A stretch of DNA of 64,000 nucleotides from Anarhynchus alexandrinus (GCA_008711295.1 VUYV01000074.1:2154506-2218505); one strand, 5' to 3'. Counted from the first letter of the stretch, positions 10,591 to 23,379 are shown. Program-made: numbers and translations. Notes: generated by a model from the letters alone, not told the origin.

Positions 10591-13500
10591 GCAATGACCA
10601 CCTCTCCTTTTTAGCACTCAGACAGCATTGCTTCTCCCTCCCCTAACATTATCTGTGAGCAAATTGTTATATTGAGCTGTGCAAATTGCCCAGGAGCTTC
10701 TGCTGGGAGCCTGAACTTTCTCTGACACATAAAACCAATCTCTTTGAGCATGTCTGATGATCAAACCCGGCTCAGTGAGATGAACTCTCCCCTATCAGCA
10801 TCTCTTTTGGCAGCTGGGACAGTGGTGGCTTCTGCTCTTGTTGTGGTTGGTGACAAGAGGCAGCAAGCCTGGAGACTTCCCGTGGACCGTAATGACTCTC
10901 CTGCTGTCTCAGGGCTGAGTTTTCAAGTCTTGGAAAATCAGAGCCCTTAAGAGTTAGATGTCAGCACCCTACATGGAAACATCCCATGTTACAACTCTGT
11001 TTGCTTGGAGACTACTGTGCCAAACATCTTTCTGTTCTTGAGCTGCCTTTTGATGAGCTATCAGACATTAGTGGTCACATCGTGGTCAAAACCAGCTGAG
11101 TGCTACATGAGGCTTTCTCACATTTAGTGGTTGTTTTCAGCAGCAATGTCCTTTGGCTGAGACAACACCTTAACGATGCTCTTTTAATGTCTCTGTTCTG
11201 TTGCGTGTGGGTAGGGCTGAATGGTGCAACAGGCTGATCATTTTCATCTTGTAAAATATACATCATTCTATTTTACATAGGGGATAATCATTGCAGAACT
11301 GAGTCTTTTTTTCATCCTTTTCCTGCTGTAATTACTATCCTCCTGCTGATGCCTGTGCCTATGTCTGTGCATGATGAAACGAGTGAAAATTTAAATTGCC
11401 CTGGGTGATAGGACATAGACCTTGCTGAAAAATTTAAATGTCTCCTATCCAGAGGAGGCTGTCCCATAAATAAAGGATGAAGTCCCCACTGCAGGGAGGG
11501 GGAGAACTCGTGAAGCTCCAGATTTAACACCTTCCTGCCCACCTCTAGCCGTGCCTAGAATGGTAGTTCTTCTCCTTGCTGGAGTCCGGGAGCATGTGGG
11601 AGCCTCAGGGTGCCAGGGGCTGCAGGCCCAGGGCTAGGAGACTTGTCTGGGCCACTGTGTCAGAAGAAGGAAGCCTTGAAGTCAGGAATAAATTGAAAGC
11701 AACTGCCCTGAGTTTCAGTGGGCATGTTGATTCATTTAGCCTAAGAGCTAAAGCCGCTGGTACCTGTGGAGCAGAGAGACTTAGCTAGAGCAGAATTGGT
11801 AGGACTGTTGTCTCCATTGGAAAATGAGGGATACAAGTAATTAAGCCCCTTGCAACATGGAGGTGATGCTGGGGGGAAAGAGATTATAACATGCGATGAC
11901 CACTAATATGAATAAACCACTATCCCTAAAAGATTGGTTTCCTGGTGGAGGACTGTGTTTCTATCCCCACATCTCTTTGGAAGTATTTTACAGTCTTCTT
12001 TTGCAGATCAGCCCAGACAGTCACAGATGAAATGACAGTTTGGTGAAAAATCTCTCCCAGTAGTAAGTTGCTATTTCTGTCTGTTACTGACTGTGCAGCT
12101 GAGTTCACCGTGGAGCACAGGGGTTAGAGACCTGCGGCATCATCAGCTCTCACTCCCTTCTGTCACATGCACAACATCATATAAGCTTCAGGGATCCCTC
12201 CTCCATCTTCTGCTGCTGGCAAGAGCTCATCTAGCATTCAAACATGAAGTTCGGTCTCCCCCTGGACCCTTGCCCTCAGTCCACACTGATTTAAGCTGTT
12301 GCATGGAGGAGGAAATTGTGTGGGGACGGACCAGTGTTTTGGGAGGAGGTAGTGCCACTTCTTGTTTCCCAGGTGGTAATTTGCTCTGGATGTGAATTCT
12401 CTCATTTTCCAGCTTTGTGTCCCAGGAATGAGATGAAGAGCTTGGCTCCCCATCTCTCACCCCAGCCCCAGGCACTTTGAACCGATTACCCCATTTCAGC
12501 TGTCATATGGGGCAGGGTCTCAAAGATGTTAAGTTCCTCTTCAGTTCAATGAAAGAGCGATGAGAAAGACCTAAATTGGTGTCTCCAAGGAGAGAACTCA
12601 CCAGCATCAGACATGTGAGAATCCACTTGGGAAAGTCCCTGAAAAGCCACCTTGGTGGACTCTGCTCATGGAAGAATGAATGTGAATCTCGGGGGTGGAG
12701 AGTCAGCAGCAAGGCAGGCAGGACGGAGTATCTGCTTCCATTAATGTGGGTAATTGCTTTGTAATTCCCTTTTCAGAGTTGGGTGCAGTGAGCTGTGCAG
12801 AGTGGAAATTGCGCTGGCACAATTTGGGGGTGGTGTAGAAAATAGCTAAGCTACCAGGGCATCCTTTGCTGGGGTCCCACAGAGGTGGGTGCTCTCCACT
12901 GTAGTGGGTGTGCAGCAAGAGCTAACAAACCTTGTGGGGGTTGCAGAGCGTGGGGTAGAATGGCGCAGCAGGGGTGGAGGGAGTGCATTCCTGGGGCTTG
13001 CTCCTTAGGGAGGTCTGTGTGGGTTCTTCCAATTAACCCACTGTGCTTAATTAGCAGAAGCTCCTTGTGGAGGCAGATAACTAGGTAACAACCTTGAGGG
13101 TTGGTCCTCATTAACTCTGGGTTAGGATATTGGATGGGGAAGTGTGGGATGCTCTGGGATCTGCTGTCTGATCCCTGGAGAAACTCAGTTGCCATCTCCC
13201 GAGTGTCCCTGTCCCCAGGGTGGACACTGTCATGCAGTCCCTGTGAGCACTGTGTTCTCTGCAAGGTCTTTCTTCAAGGTGGCCCATCCACTTCCCAGGA
13301 CCCATGGGGCCGTGGGCTTTGCAGGATCACCTCATGGACCACAGGCACCTGTTTGCAGGGCTTCTTTAGAGGGAAGCTCCCAGAGATGGAGCATTGCCCT
13401 TGGGATGCAACCAGCAAAGCGCTTGTCGGTGGCTTGGGACCTCTGATGAGGAGATCTGCAGTAACAGCCTGGTGCAGATGACCAGAGACCCCTGCCTGTC

Positions 13501-13754
13501 TCATCTGCCAGCACTCCAGCTATCGCCTGTGCTGGAGATTTTGGAGGGAGGTTTGTAAAAGGCCAGAGCAGTCTTTCTAACTCTATTCCAGCTGTATTCT
13601 GCCTGTAGCAAGTAGTTTGCAATAGCTGTTCCCGCTAACAGCATCTTGCCTTGTAATGTCTGCTCCCACCTCCCCCGTGGTGGCCCATCCTCCCCCATGA
13701 GCAGTGAGGCAGCCCTTTCATTTTGCAGCTGCACCGGGGAGAAACAAGGAGCTC
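10591..13754. other. Non-coding stretch
   Basis: No gene is recognised. Parts near 10640-10700 and 11260-11420 are AT-rich (for example AAATTTAAATG near 11429) and could be weak elements. The rest is ordinary, with short overlapping frames. Confidence 0.5.
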
Positions 13755-14030
13755 TGGGTTTTTATTAATTTTGAAGAAACAGATATTTTGATTGTCAAGT
13801 CGATCCCAGATTATTTTGGGCGAATGCAGTTTGACAGACCATTATTTTGAAGGGACATGGATCATTTAACCAAGCCTAATTGCCTCTGTGTCACAATTAG
13901 TCACTCTGGCTGAGGAGGAATTGGTGTCACCATCATTTTGTATTGGGAGCCAGTGACTAAATCTAATGAAAGTGTTTGAATCAGAACTTTTATGTACCTA
14001 CATTCATTATGCTGCTAAATTGGCCATATC
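13755..14030. promoter_or_regulatory. Strong candidate conserved enhancer
   Basis: This AT-rich block contains TTATTAATT, TTGACAG (13831-13837, TALE/MEIS-type), and a convergent pair of homeodomain sites, CTAATTG (13876-13882) and CAATTAG (13894-13900), which are exact reverse complements. It continues with TCTAATGAAAG and TTCATTATG. Flanks are clearly more GC-rich. Such composition is typical of vertebrate conserved non-coding elements near developmental genes; conservation itself was not tested. Confidence 0.5.
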
Positions 14031-14699
14031 TCCTCGCGAGACTGGAGAAGGCTATGTGAGAGTGTGCTAGATGCTGCATGGGCGAGATGAAGTGCTGAGG
14101 GTTTGGGAGAGGCTGGAGGGGAGACTGAGATTTTCAAGTGCCTCCTTGGCTGGAGTGATGCAGGGCTGCTCCCACAGGTATGGAGCGGTGCTAAGTACAA
14201 ATTTTGGGGATGCCCTCTGAGATATGGTTAACGTCCTTGCAAGGGTGATGGTGTCCTGCCTGCAGGACTGACTTAGGGGACAGAGGAAAATACCCGAAGG
14301 TCTGGGGAAGGGAAAGGTTCAAAAATCCCTGGACTGCTGCATCACCTGGTGGAGTCACCTTGAAAAGCAAGTCAAGGGCTTGACTTCAAGGATGCAAAGC
14401 TATTCCTCAGGATGGGGTGAAAGGGTCTGTCCCCCTTCCTTTCCAGGGGGTAAAAGTTGCTCTGTGGTTGTGTCCTGGCACTGGGATGCCACTGTGAAAT
14501 TTGAGGGTGGCAGGAGGGCGCTGGGAACTCACCCTGCTGGCTCACAAAGCCCAAAGCTTCAAAAGTCTTTCCATTTTTCAGAAAACGCGCAGACTGTCAG
14601 TCGAATGTCGGGAGCGAGCAACGGAGCCAGGAAATGAACTTCTCCATGAAACAAAAATCAAACTGACTCATTTGTTTTCAAGGTTCTCTACCCCAGCAA
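14031..14699. other. Non-coding stretch
   Basis: Nothing recognisable beyond ordinary mixed-composition DNA. Confidence 0.5.
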
Positions 14700-14870
14700 A
14701 ATAAAAGACATAATCATACAGGGGAAATAGGAAGATAAATTGGGTGTTATTTCAAGTATCGCTGGCTCACATAATTTTATTGTGATGTTTGCAAGAATGG
14801 GCGTTTGTTCTAAAGCTTTGGATTCTGGATTTAGATGGATTCTTGCGACTCTAAGCTTTTAGTAAAGAAA
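14700..14870. promoter_or_regulatory. AT-rich candidate regulatory block
   Basis: AT-rich sequence with ACATAATCATACAG, GATAAATTGGG and CATAATTTTATTGTGATG. Caudal/HOX-like TTTTATTG and homeodomain cores are present. No coding frame. Confidence 0.35.
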
Positions 14871-15744
14871 GGGACTTTTTATGCTTCATAATCATAGAAA
14901 ACAGCTTGAAAATTGTGGCCTGAGATTGACTCCAGAAGTTCAGCAGCCAGAAAGTGAGTACAGAAGACTCAGAGGGCACACTTCATCTGATTCGGGCCAG
15001 GAGGTCTTGTCTTTGAACGCGGCTGCCCACAGTGCAGTACAGCTAAAGGACACGGAGCCAAATATGCTGTGTCTCGATGTCTAGAGACATCTAGGTGTTG
15101 GCTATGTGAGCTGATCGTAACAGAGCCAGCCTCCTGGGAAGCTCATTTGTCTGCCGCGTGTCTGCAGGTTGAGCTTACTGGGAAGTGGGCAATGGGATGC
15201 ATGAGTGATTTGTCTCACTGAGTAGGGGAGAGAGTTGGCACTGATGGCAGGGGAAGATGTTGTGGGAGCTGACAGACCCTATAACCAAAGGCTTTCTGAT
15301 TTTGTTGTGCCCTGATGCTGTCGTCAGATGAACGGGGTGAGTTGGATGCAGCTCCTGCTCCTCCTCTGAACAGCTTTGTCTTTGAACAGCTCCGGCTGAA
15401 ACAAAACTGCGTTGGCCCCTTTTCTGTTTTGATCAACACAAATTTTTCTGTACTTTCAAACAGCCAAACACACAGCCTCGGAAGGAGAGCACATTTTGGG
15501 GACAGATCAGGTGATCTGTGTGTGACTTGGAAAGCTGTGCAATGTCAGGGGAGATGTGGGTCCAACACAAAATCTTTCCATGCTCTTGAGAAACCAAATA
15601 CCTGGCTGCACTATGGCTTTGGGGGAGGGAGTGAAGGGGAGATGGGATTGGTTTGGTACAGTTAAGGTAAGGACAGCCCAGGCTGTCTCACATCTCCATC
15701 CCACTCCCAATAGATGGGACCCTTTCACAAGAGGACCCTTGCAC
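14871..15744. other. Non-coding stretch
   Basis: No gene or repeat is recognised. Short frames occur on both strands. Confidence 0.5.
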
Positions 15745-15920
15745 TACACACGCCATTTCGTAATCATCTGAGGCAAATGAAACCCCGAATGATGGCTAAT
15801 GTGCCTTGCGGAGCCGTGTCCCCTCTTCATTATTAACATTGAAATCCCTTTCAGAAGCACAGCCATTAATTTTGCTGTTGCCTCGGTGTCGAAGAGCCGG
15901 CACAGGCAATGTCGAGTGTT
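15745..15920. promoter_or_regulatory. Candidate conserved element
   Basis: CATTTCGTAATCATCTGAGG, CGAATGATGGCTAATG, TTCATTATTAACATTG and CCATTAATTTTGCTG occur within about 130 bases, giving at least four homeodomain-type cores. The block ends in a CpG-bearing segment near 15890-15920. Confidence 0.4.
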
Positions 15921-18617
15921 CCGGGCAGCAGAACGCAGAGGTCTGGCTGAAAATGGGCTCCCTCTCCGCTTTAGCTGCCTGTCTGATCAACACCCTCCGG
16001 GGGGGAGATGGGCTCAGGTCGTTTGGTGCAGATGCTGCTAGCCAGAAAAGGTCTGGTTCAATGGAGAAGGGACAAATATCTCAGTGAATGCAGAGGATGA
16101 AAGGTTGTATCTTGCCCCTGTCCTCCTCTTATCTCCTCCCCTATAACCCTGGCAGCTTATTTGGCCATTGTCCTGCCTTATCTTGCCTATGATACATTTT
16201 CTGAGGAGAGGGTGGCTGTAATCTGTCACTCTGAAGCATCATGCCTTTGAAACCATTTATGATTTCAGAAAATAATAGTTATAGAGTAGCACAGAGAAGG
16301 ATCTGGGGTTTTAAGAAATAATCCTACAAGGCTTTTGTGACATTTCCAGCTTCTATTTTGCCTAGACAAAAGGGGAGAAACAGTCAAAAGGAACAAGGTT
16401 ATATTCAGCAGGGAAAAGCAAAAACTTCTCTGATATGTCCACTCTCCTTGGCTGGTTTTGGCCAAGTGCTTCACATTACACAGATGCAACCCAGCCTGTC
16501 TGGACTCTAAGCCTCTAACAGAGGATGCTCTCAGCCCCATAACAATCCAGTCCCAACTTATAATCAACTTCACCCTCTCTCAATATTTCAAACCTAACCT
16601 TGACTGACTCCTGTTCCTAGCTAGGAGACCCTGTGCTTTCTCCCCCTGCAAGATTAAGGTCTCCTCTGTAGTTAGGGAATGACAATATGCATAACAAATG
16701 TGTAGACTGGGAGCTGTTCATCCCATAACCTAAATATTGAATGTCTGGGAGCTACACAGTGTGGCCCTGCTGTAGCTAAGGACTTCCCATGTGATGTCCA
16801 GAGCAGCAGGAAAGTCTCCGATGCTCTGCGTGGCCGCATGTGGGACCAGTGCTGCTTAGCTAGGAGACTGCATTTCCTAGTAAAACGGTCAAAGCCAAAG
16901 GTGGGGAGGAAACCTTCTTGCGTTCATGAACGGGATTTACCAGTCTTATTTCCAGTCCTTGAGGTGTTTCCTTGTTTCTGCTTTTGGATGTACCCTTACC
17001 CTGTCACTGAATCTTACTCCACAGCCTGAGGTCTCCAACAAAAATGCGGTGGGGCAGGTAGATGGCAGATGTGGGCTCCCCAGCAGCCGCAGCGGGAGCA
17101 CTGCAGGAGGATGGGAGCTGGCACCCTGGGTGCGTGCAGCTTAGGGTGAAGGATGGGGCTCCTTGCTGCAGAGAGACCTCTTTGATTTCTCTGCCCACCC
17201 CTATTTCATTTTATGATGCTCTGGAAGAAAAACTGCTGCCTGAATTATTGACATAAACTGTGTTTAAATGGCTTGCATAATTGATGAACCAGCAGTCAGC
17301 AGTTAGCCAGCCCGTTGTGCCAATGCTGTGCTGTGTTACTGGTCATTGCCCTGAAACACAGGGCAGGAAAACATTCTGTCCAACTCGTGGCAAGTGACCA
17401 TCCCACACTGGTGTGTAAAGAGCTCTTCTTCTGCTTTATCCGCTACCCGATTGATTTATATGTCTGTCTAGGTGTCTGTCCTCTGATACGTCCCACAAAC
17501 AGCCTGGTCCCTGGTTGCATTTTTATCTCATCCCCACCCCGATGCCCAAACATTAGCCGAAGAGTTCTGACTCACCAGTAAAACTGGGATGAGGTGGGGA
17601 GTGGGGATGTGCTCAGGTGAATCCAAATGGCTCTTGGAGGCAGCTGGGAGGATTTTTGTCTCACTTGGCTTGTTCTACTCATTTTTATGTCCTGTGGGAG
17701 GGGAAGCTGAAGGCTGGCGATGGAACTGTGGGATGGCTGCAAAGTGTGAGCCTTCGACCTGGAAGGCAAAGTTTCGTTGGCAGAGGGGGGTCAAGGCAGC
17801 AAAGGAGGCATTGGTCGTTCTGTCCATAGATGCAATGATGGGAGTAGGGCTCGTCATTCAAGTCCTGACCATCCCTTCCCAGGGCAGGCCTGGGGACTCT
17901 TTTTCCCCATGTGATGGAGGGCACTGTGTGTCCCCTAGGGCCAGAGCGCCCTGCAGCAAAAAGGGCGCTGCTTCTCCAGACTGCGCATTAATGAACTTGG
18001 ATGGATCCGCTGTCAATAGTTGGCTCCAGCAACTGGAGATGGTACCACACATTTGATGGCTAACCGCGGTCAGCTGCATGGCTGAATCTGTGCTGGGACC
18101 AGAGCTATTTCCACTGATGCTAATGAGCCCTGTGGACACACCGTGTGGCACGTTCATGAGGTCTGGCACATGTGACTCGGTGCCTGTAGCTGCATGGGCA
18201 CGGGGTCGGAGGGTTTTGGAGGAGCAAATGGAAGCAGTGTGTGAGAGATGGCTGTGGCAGCAGGGAGGCAAAGATGTAAACCAGGGAGCCCGAGGACTAA
18301 TATTTATGGGCTACGGGGCAAAGCAGCAGCAGCACAGGCCATGGCTCAGCCAGGCCGGCCACTTTGGAGAGCAAACATCCCCTCCAGGCGCGTTTGGGGA
18401 CCGCATTTCCTGGCTTGCAGCCACTAGAGGCTGCCCTGCTCCAGCTCCTGAGCCTTCGCTCGTTCGGGCTAACATCAGCTTCGCTGCCTGTGTTTTAGGC
18501 ATCAAGAGGAGGTGGTAGGAAAAGTCCTGAAATCTTTTCTTTTCCTTTCTCCTGTGAGCTGATTGAGCATCCGTGGCAGCAAGCCTGGGCCCTCAGGGAC
18601 GTAGCTTGTGTCCCTGC
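15921..18617. other. Non-coding stretch
   Basis: No gene is recognised. Short AT-rich parts at 17190-17300 (TGAATTATTGACATAAACTG, TTGCATAATTGATGAACC) may be a small regulatory element. The inverted repeat at 17945-17969 and the small hairpin CTCCAG-CAA-CTGGAG (18024-18038) fall here. Confidence 0.5.
17945..17969. repeat. 8-bp GC-rich inverted repeat
   Basis: AGCGCCCT (17945-17952) and AGGGCGCT (17962-17969) are exact reverse complements separated by 9 bases. Confidence 0.8.
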
Positions 18618-18705
18618 TCAGAGACAGAGAAACTGAGGCACAAGGAGCGGCATGGAAATGGCTGGCCCGGCTGATGGCAAGCCAGCTGTGCAGCTCAGGG
18701 CCAGG
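18618..18705 (-). mobile_element. MIR-like ancient SINE fragment
   Basis: AGAGAAACTGAGGCACAAGG, then TGGCTGGC and GCAGCTCAGGGCCAGG, parallels the reverse complement of the MIR core (GGAAACTGAGGCACAGAG, then CTTGCCCAAGG and the GGCAGAGC segment). It is a diverged relic. Confidence 0.5.
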
Positions 18706-19889
18706 GGGACGTTAACACAGGCAGAGTCCAGCACCGGGCTCACCAGGGGACATCCCCCCCTCCCCAGCCCGGTGGTGGGGGAGCAAACTCAACGTGTTTG
18801 TGGGATAGCTGCAACATCCACACATCCGGTGAGAGAGCTTGGAGGGACCTAATTCTGGGTACGACAGGCCAGACCTGATGGCTGGCAACTGACTTGAAGC
18901 ATAAGAGATTGTTTGGGGGAGCTGAAGTGTCTCCTGGTGCTCATGCACCCTCGATCCTGCACTTGCACACCCCTACAAGCCCAAAGCCCATAATGGCATT
19001 TGTTGAGCTCCCCCACCCTGCCCCGTGCTGGTGGGAGCTTGGCCTCATAACTCCTTGCTGGGCATCCAGTGTCAGCATCTGTCAGCAAACCCGCTGCAAT
19101 GATCCATTGAATGGAAGTCCTGCTTGTACGGTGCCCAGTGTTTGTTCCCCACATGGTGGCAGATGTAGAGATGTAGAAAGGTGAAGACCTGAGCTGTGCT
19201 GAGCAGGTTGAATACATCTCTGAGACAGTCCTGCTGCAGAGAAAGCCATCGTTGTGGAGCCATGAGTTATGGACAGGATACACAAGCTGATCCCATGAGG
19301 ATGCTGGATGCCAGAACAGATTATCCTGATGGTCCCTCACAGCCTTCAGATGGCTCAAGTGCTGCTGGGCTGATATGGCATAAAGCTCAGCATCAAACAT
19401 CCCTGTCTGCTCCTTTCCCATCGGGGTGTGGGGGGGTCCCAGCTCTGCTGGCCAAACCTGGTTTTCATGGTGCTACATGAGATTGTGGGTTTGGCTCGTG
19501 GGCCAGATTTAGCCTCATGGGATTTGACACCTTTCTTCAGTCTCCCAGTCAGCCCCAGTGGGAGCTGTTTGCAGGCAAGGACCCACATGCTCCCCCACTT
19601 CTTGAGCAGAGGCAGCAGGCAAGACAGCGCTGGGGATGGTGTGGTACCCAGGGGTTCGGGCAGGTTTGGTGGTGCTCATGAGTCAGAGCCCCCATTTCTC
19701 CTCTGTTTCTCCTTTGATCCCACTCTTTGCTGCCCTTCCCTTTTCTCCCTGCCCTACAGAGGTTGTCAGGTTGTCATAAATCTCCACTTCTGCCCTTCTG
19801 TTAATGAGCTGCTTTGTCCAGAGCAAGCAGGAGATGTAAATCGGTGTAGCTGCCCTGTGATCAGGGTCCTGGCACTGAATTAGCCCAGG
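18706..19889. other. Non-coding stretch
   Basis: No gene or clear element is recognised. The stretch is GC-richer, with overlapping frames on both strands. Confidence 0.5.
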
Positions 19890-20195
19890 TGAGGATCTGC
19901 TCCATAATCTCTATTTCATTGTTATCAAAGCCCAAGCATTGCCCGAAAATCGCTGTCTTCTGTCATACTTGGTCTTTGGCAGACCGATGTGTTGACAAAG
20001 ACATCTTCGTTTATCTTCTCAATGCATCCGTTGCAGCCGGATGCTTCTCTGACCCTCACGTTTTCAATAATCTTTTCCCTTCTTCCCTCCGGCATTACAG
20101 AGCCTCTTATTCATTTGAGAGATAAGTATTTACGTATGTGTTGGTGAGGAAAACTTAATCAATAATGCCCATGAATAACATTTCTTTGTGTTTTA
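19890..20195. promoter_or_regulatory. Strong candidate conserved enhancer
   Basis: A long block rich in ordered short motifs: CAAGCATTGCCCGAAAATCG, TTTCAATAATC, CTTATTCATTTGAGAG, ACTTAATCAATAATG and CATGAATAACATT. The right half is AT-rich with repeated ATTCAT/ATGAAT cores. No frame has a protein-like sequence. Composition is unlike the flanking GC-rich DNA. Confidence 0.45.
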
Positions 20196-21289
20196 GATCC
20201 ACCAAATCTCCCCCCTCCCTTTGTTTTGTTGGGTTTTTGTTGGGGGTTGTTTTTTTTCCTTTCCAGGCAGGATTCACATTCTGCTCTGGCTCTTTTTTTC
20301 AAAGTTCAATTGTCAGAGAGAGAAAGCGAACTCCAAGCAAAAGCTGTCATTTTGGAGAGACACCAGTCTTATCAGTTCTCTCCACCCACACTGTGCCTGT
20401 CCGGAGGGGCTGCCCGTCCCGCTGCCCCCAGCCTCTCCCCGAGGGACAGGACAGTCTCTCCCTGCAAATTCAGGGTCGCAGCTTCTGGGCACAGACTTGG
20501 CTATTGGGAAGCGGTTCCCCAGTTCTGCGAGTTTCAGAAGTGACCAGTGTAATGCAGCTGCAAAGTCCTCAGGCATAGATTATTTTTTTTTAATTTTTTT
20601 TTTGCCCCCAGGTGATTTAAAAATAAGGGACAGATTGCATCTTCCATTCCAGTGTATGGAGCTTGTATGAGGCTGCAGCTACTCTCTTTGCAGGGGCAGG
20701 ATGCTGCGGGCACCACAACCTGCCGGCTGCTCGGGGTGAGCTGCTGTGAGCTGGGACACCCCAGAGGTTGCTCTGGGTGGGGAGTATGATGGGATACTCC
20801 AGCTCCTCCTGTAACCCTGGGGCTGGCTGGTGGGGAAACCTTCTCTGCTCCCTCTGCCGCGCTCTCCCTGATGTAGTTCCTCTGCCAGGTGGGTGTTATG
20901 CAAACCGCGCTGTGCCAGGGCATCGGCAATCTGGGCCAGTCCTCACCCGCTGGTTCAGCTCAGCGCTTGCACGCCTGCGTTGAGCATGTACCAACCGAGG
21001 GGGACATCAGCATCCCCAGGGATTCTGCTCCGCAGCGCCCTGGACATGGGTGAGCCAAGACTGCTTCCCCCAAGCGCCCGGAGCAAGTGTCACTGCTACA
21101 TGTGCCGTCTGCCCGGTGCCTGTGCTAGCGAAAGGGAAGCTCATACACCACAGCGATGTGTGTGTGTTTGCGGGGAGCAGCTACAGGAAACTAATGGACC
21201 GTGAAATTATCCAAGGAATGAAAAAAGAAAAAAAAGAGACTGTTAGAGCAAACTGCATTGCGCCCACAACCCTGCTCCCCTCTCCGCCA
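20196..21289. other. Non-coding stretch with G/T-rich and T-rich runs
   Basis: It contains a GT-rich simple run (20219-20261), a T-rich run (20581-20603) and a moderately CpG-rich portion (20390-20480). Three plus-strand frames overlap at 20165-20670 and none resembles a protein. Confidence 0.5.
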
Positions 21290-21345
21290 GCTTAATGCGG
21301 TGGCCAATAAAATATAGTAGTTTTATGTAGAAGACAAGGAAGGGC
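21290..21345. promoter_or_regulatory. Short HOX/caudal-type candidate element
   Basis: TTAATGCGG, CCAATAAAATATAG and TTTTATGTAG lie within 45 bases. They resemble a CCAAT/HOX site and a caudal-type TTTTATG site. Confidence 0.3.
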
Positions 21346-22534
21346 TGGCAAACGGTTCTTTCTAGGTTATCTGGGTGACCCAGTGTGAAGCTGCACTGGA
21401 TACAGCAATTATCTGGGGGAAGCTACAAGGAAGGGTTATTGAATAAAAAAAAAAAGGGAAAGACTTTAGAAATTGCTAGCCTGGCTTTCAGGGGAGACGG
21501 CATCCTCATCATAGTAGAGTGCACTGATCCAGCCAGCTCTATCCCGAGGGATCCCAAAGTGTGTTCCCAAACTGTGTATACAGCAATTCCTTCCTGTTTT
21601 TCTGGAGCTCCACCTCTGGCAGGGGAAGCACTGGCAGGGGAAACACTCACAGGGGCAAAATGTGCCCGTGAACCGAGGCTGCGGGAAGAAATGGAGCCAC
21701 GCGATGCAGAATTCAGCAACGGGGCAGCGTCTCCGGGTGAGAGGGAAGGACATTGCTGATGGCCCCAAACGGGCGCAGAGAGAGCGGCAGCAGCTTTTCA
21801 TCACCAGGCTCCCTATCTAACCGAATCCGCTGTAATCAATTCTGCTTTCTACGTTCCTGCCACGGCAGTGTCTGACGTGGGAAACAAAGTCGTCTGCAGT
21901 AACGAGAGCTGTTCGGGAAATGGGTTATTTTTTTCCATCAAAAAACGTCTGATGAGAACATATGTTTTTGTTGAAGCAAAAGAAACCCCCTTTTATTTTT
22001 ATTTATTTTTGTCTATTCAAAGTCTGAAGCTCAGGGTTTCAGGTTTCTGGAGCGTCTATTGGAATTAGTGCATTTCTCAGCTCACAAAGAGGAATTGTCT
22101 GGGGAAACGCAAGTGTCCATTTGATCAAAAAGCAATGTCGTTTCTGCGTTGCTCCGGGAGTACAGCATGACCAGTCTGACTCTTTGCCAAAGAAGCAGTC
22201 AGAGATCATTCACCCACCCTGCTGCAAGCTCTTCGTGTGATGATGGACCGTTACGGCAGCACCTTTCCTGACATCTCATTCCTCCCCAGGTTTTGCATCC
22301 TCCAAACCAGAGCCTGTGGTGGGGACTCAGCCCCGAGCTCAGCATTGACCCCCAGCCTGGCTGCAGTGGGGAGACCAGCTCTGGCGGGGACTTCAGGGTC
22401 CATCCATTCAGGGGCATCTTTTTGTCCTGATAGAAATAATTGGAGAGGGAATTTTGACTGGAAAGAGAGAGTTGAGAGATCAAGGGGAACCTCTGGTGCT
22501 GTTTTGTGCTGCTTGAATCTGTGCGGTAGTTCGA
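21346..22534. other. Non-coding stretch
   Basis: No gene is recognised. It contains the 15-bp tandem repeat at 21616-21660 and an AT-rich part at 21890-22070 ending in T/A-rich sequence (TTTTATTTTTATTTATTTTTG). Confidence 0.5.
21616..21660. repeat. 15-bp tandem repeat, three copies
   Basis: CTGGCAGGGGAAGCA (21616-21630), CTGGCAGGGGAAACA (21631-21645) and a degenerate third unit CTCACAGGGGCAAAA (21646-21660). Confidence 0.8.
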
Positions 22535-22640
22535 TTTCTCCACCACAATGTTAGTTTTACACCGGCTGAGGATCTGAAATGTGTTTGCTGAGTTAATTTG
22601 CTTGCAAACAAGAGATAATTGAAACCAATGCTGCAGCTTA
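22535..22640. promoter_or_regulatory. AT-rich candidate element
   Basis: GAGTTAATTTGCTTGCAAAC and GAGATAATTGAAACC lie within 60 bases, with a TTAATTTGC POU/homeodomain-like core and a TTGCAA C/EBP-like half site. Confidence 0.3.
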
Positions 22641-23379
22641 AGTGCTAAGTGAGAGAATGTGAGCACATGTGAAAGGGCAAGCACCCCCCACCCGCCAAAA
22701 AACCTAATGGTGACCACGTGCTCTGCTAAATACAGCTCTGGCTAGGATGCGGGAAGCGAAAAACATGTAAATAAGAAAGAGGTGGAATTGCCTGATGTGG
22801 CTGCATTGAGTCATGCACAAAAGCAGCTGCGGGAGGTGGACGGGCAACCATCACATGTGGGTTTTCCTCCACCCCTTCTCTATTTTGTTTTGCAAAATGT
22901 TTTGTGGAAAGAACAAAAAAAGTCCATGGTAAGTGAAGCTGTGCTGGGGGTCTGAGGTCCCGCAGTGGCATGAAGCTCTCCCAGAGCTCTTCTGGCTGAG
23001 GTCCCCTCTTCTCACCCAGCTGGGAGGGCCAGCCCACCTCGGCAGTGCCGCTCCCCAGTGCCTGCAGGAGAACTGGCCCAAAAGCCCCCAGCCACAAGGG
23101 ATGTCCATTGCCACCTTCTCCACCCTGTCCACATCCCAGCCCAAGCCATGTGGCCCCAGCTGATCCGTCTGAGGGCAGTGATGCCTTCCAGCTATCTGCT
23201 GCGGCTGTGTCCCTCGGGTGCAGACGACCCCTCTTCCCCTTGCGGCTCTGTGTAAGATTAGTCCTCCTGAATTCCAATAAGCAGTGGGTCCTGCTGTGCC
23301 ACCACGCTGGAAGCAGCCTGGGGCAACACTGGGTTATACCAGTCCAGCACCGCTCAGCCAAGCATAGAGCCCTGCTCTC
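22641..23379. other. Non-coding stretch
   Basis: GC-rich, with 200-residue-scale frames open on both strands (for example 22726-23361 minus). None has a recognisable domain; the openness reflects composition. Confidence 0.5.

Noticed and set aside
22726..23361. 211-residue minus-strand frame
   Set aside because: Several plus-strand frames are open over the same bases. GC-rich composition explains it; no domain is recognisable.
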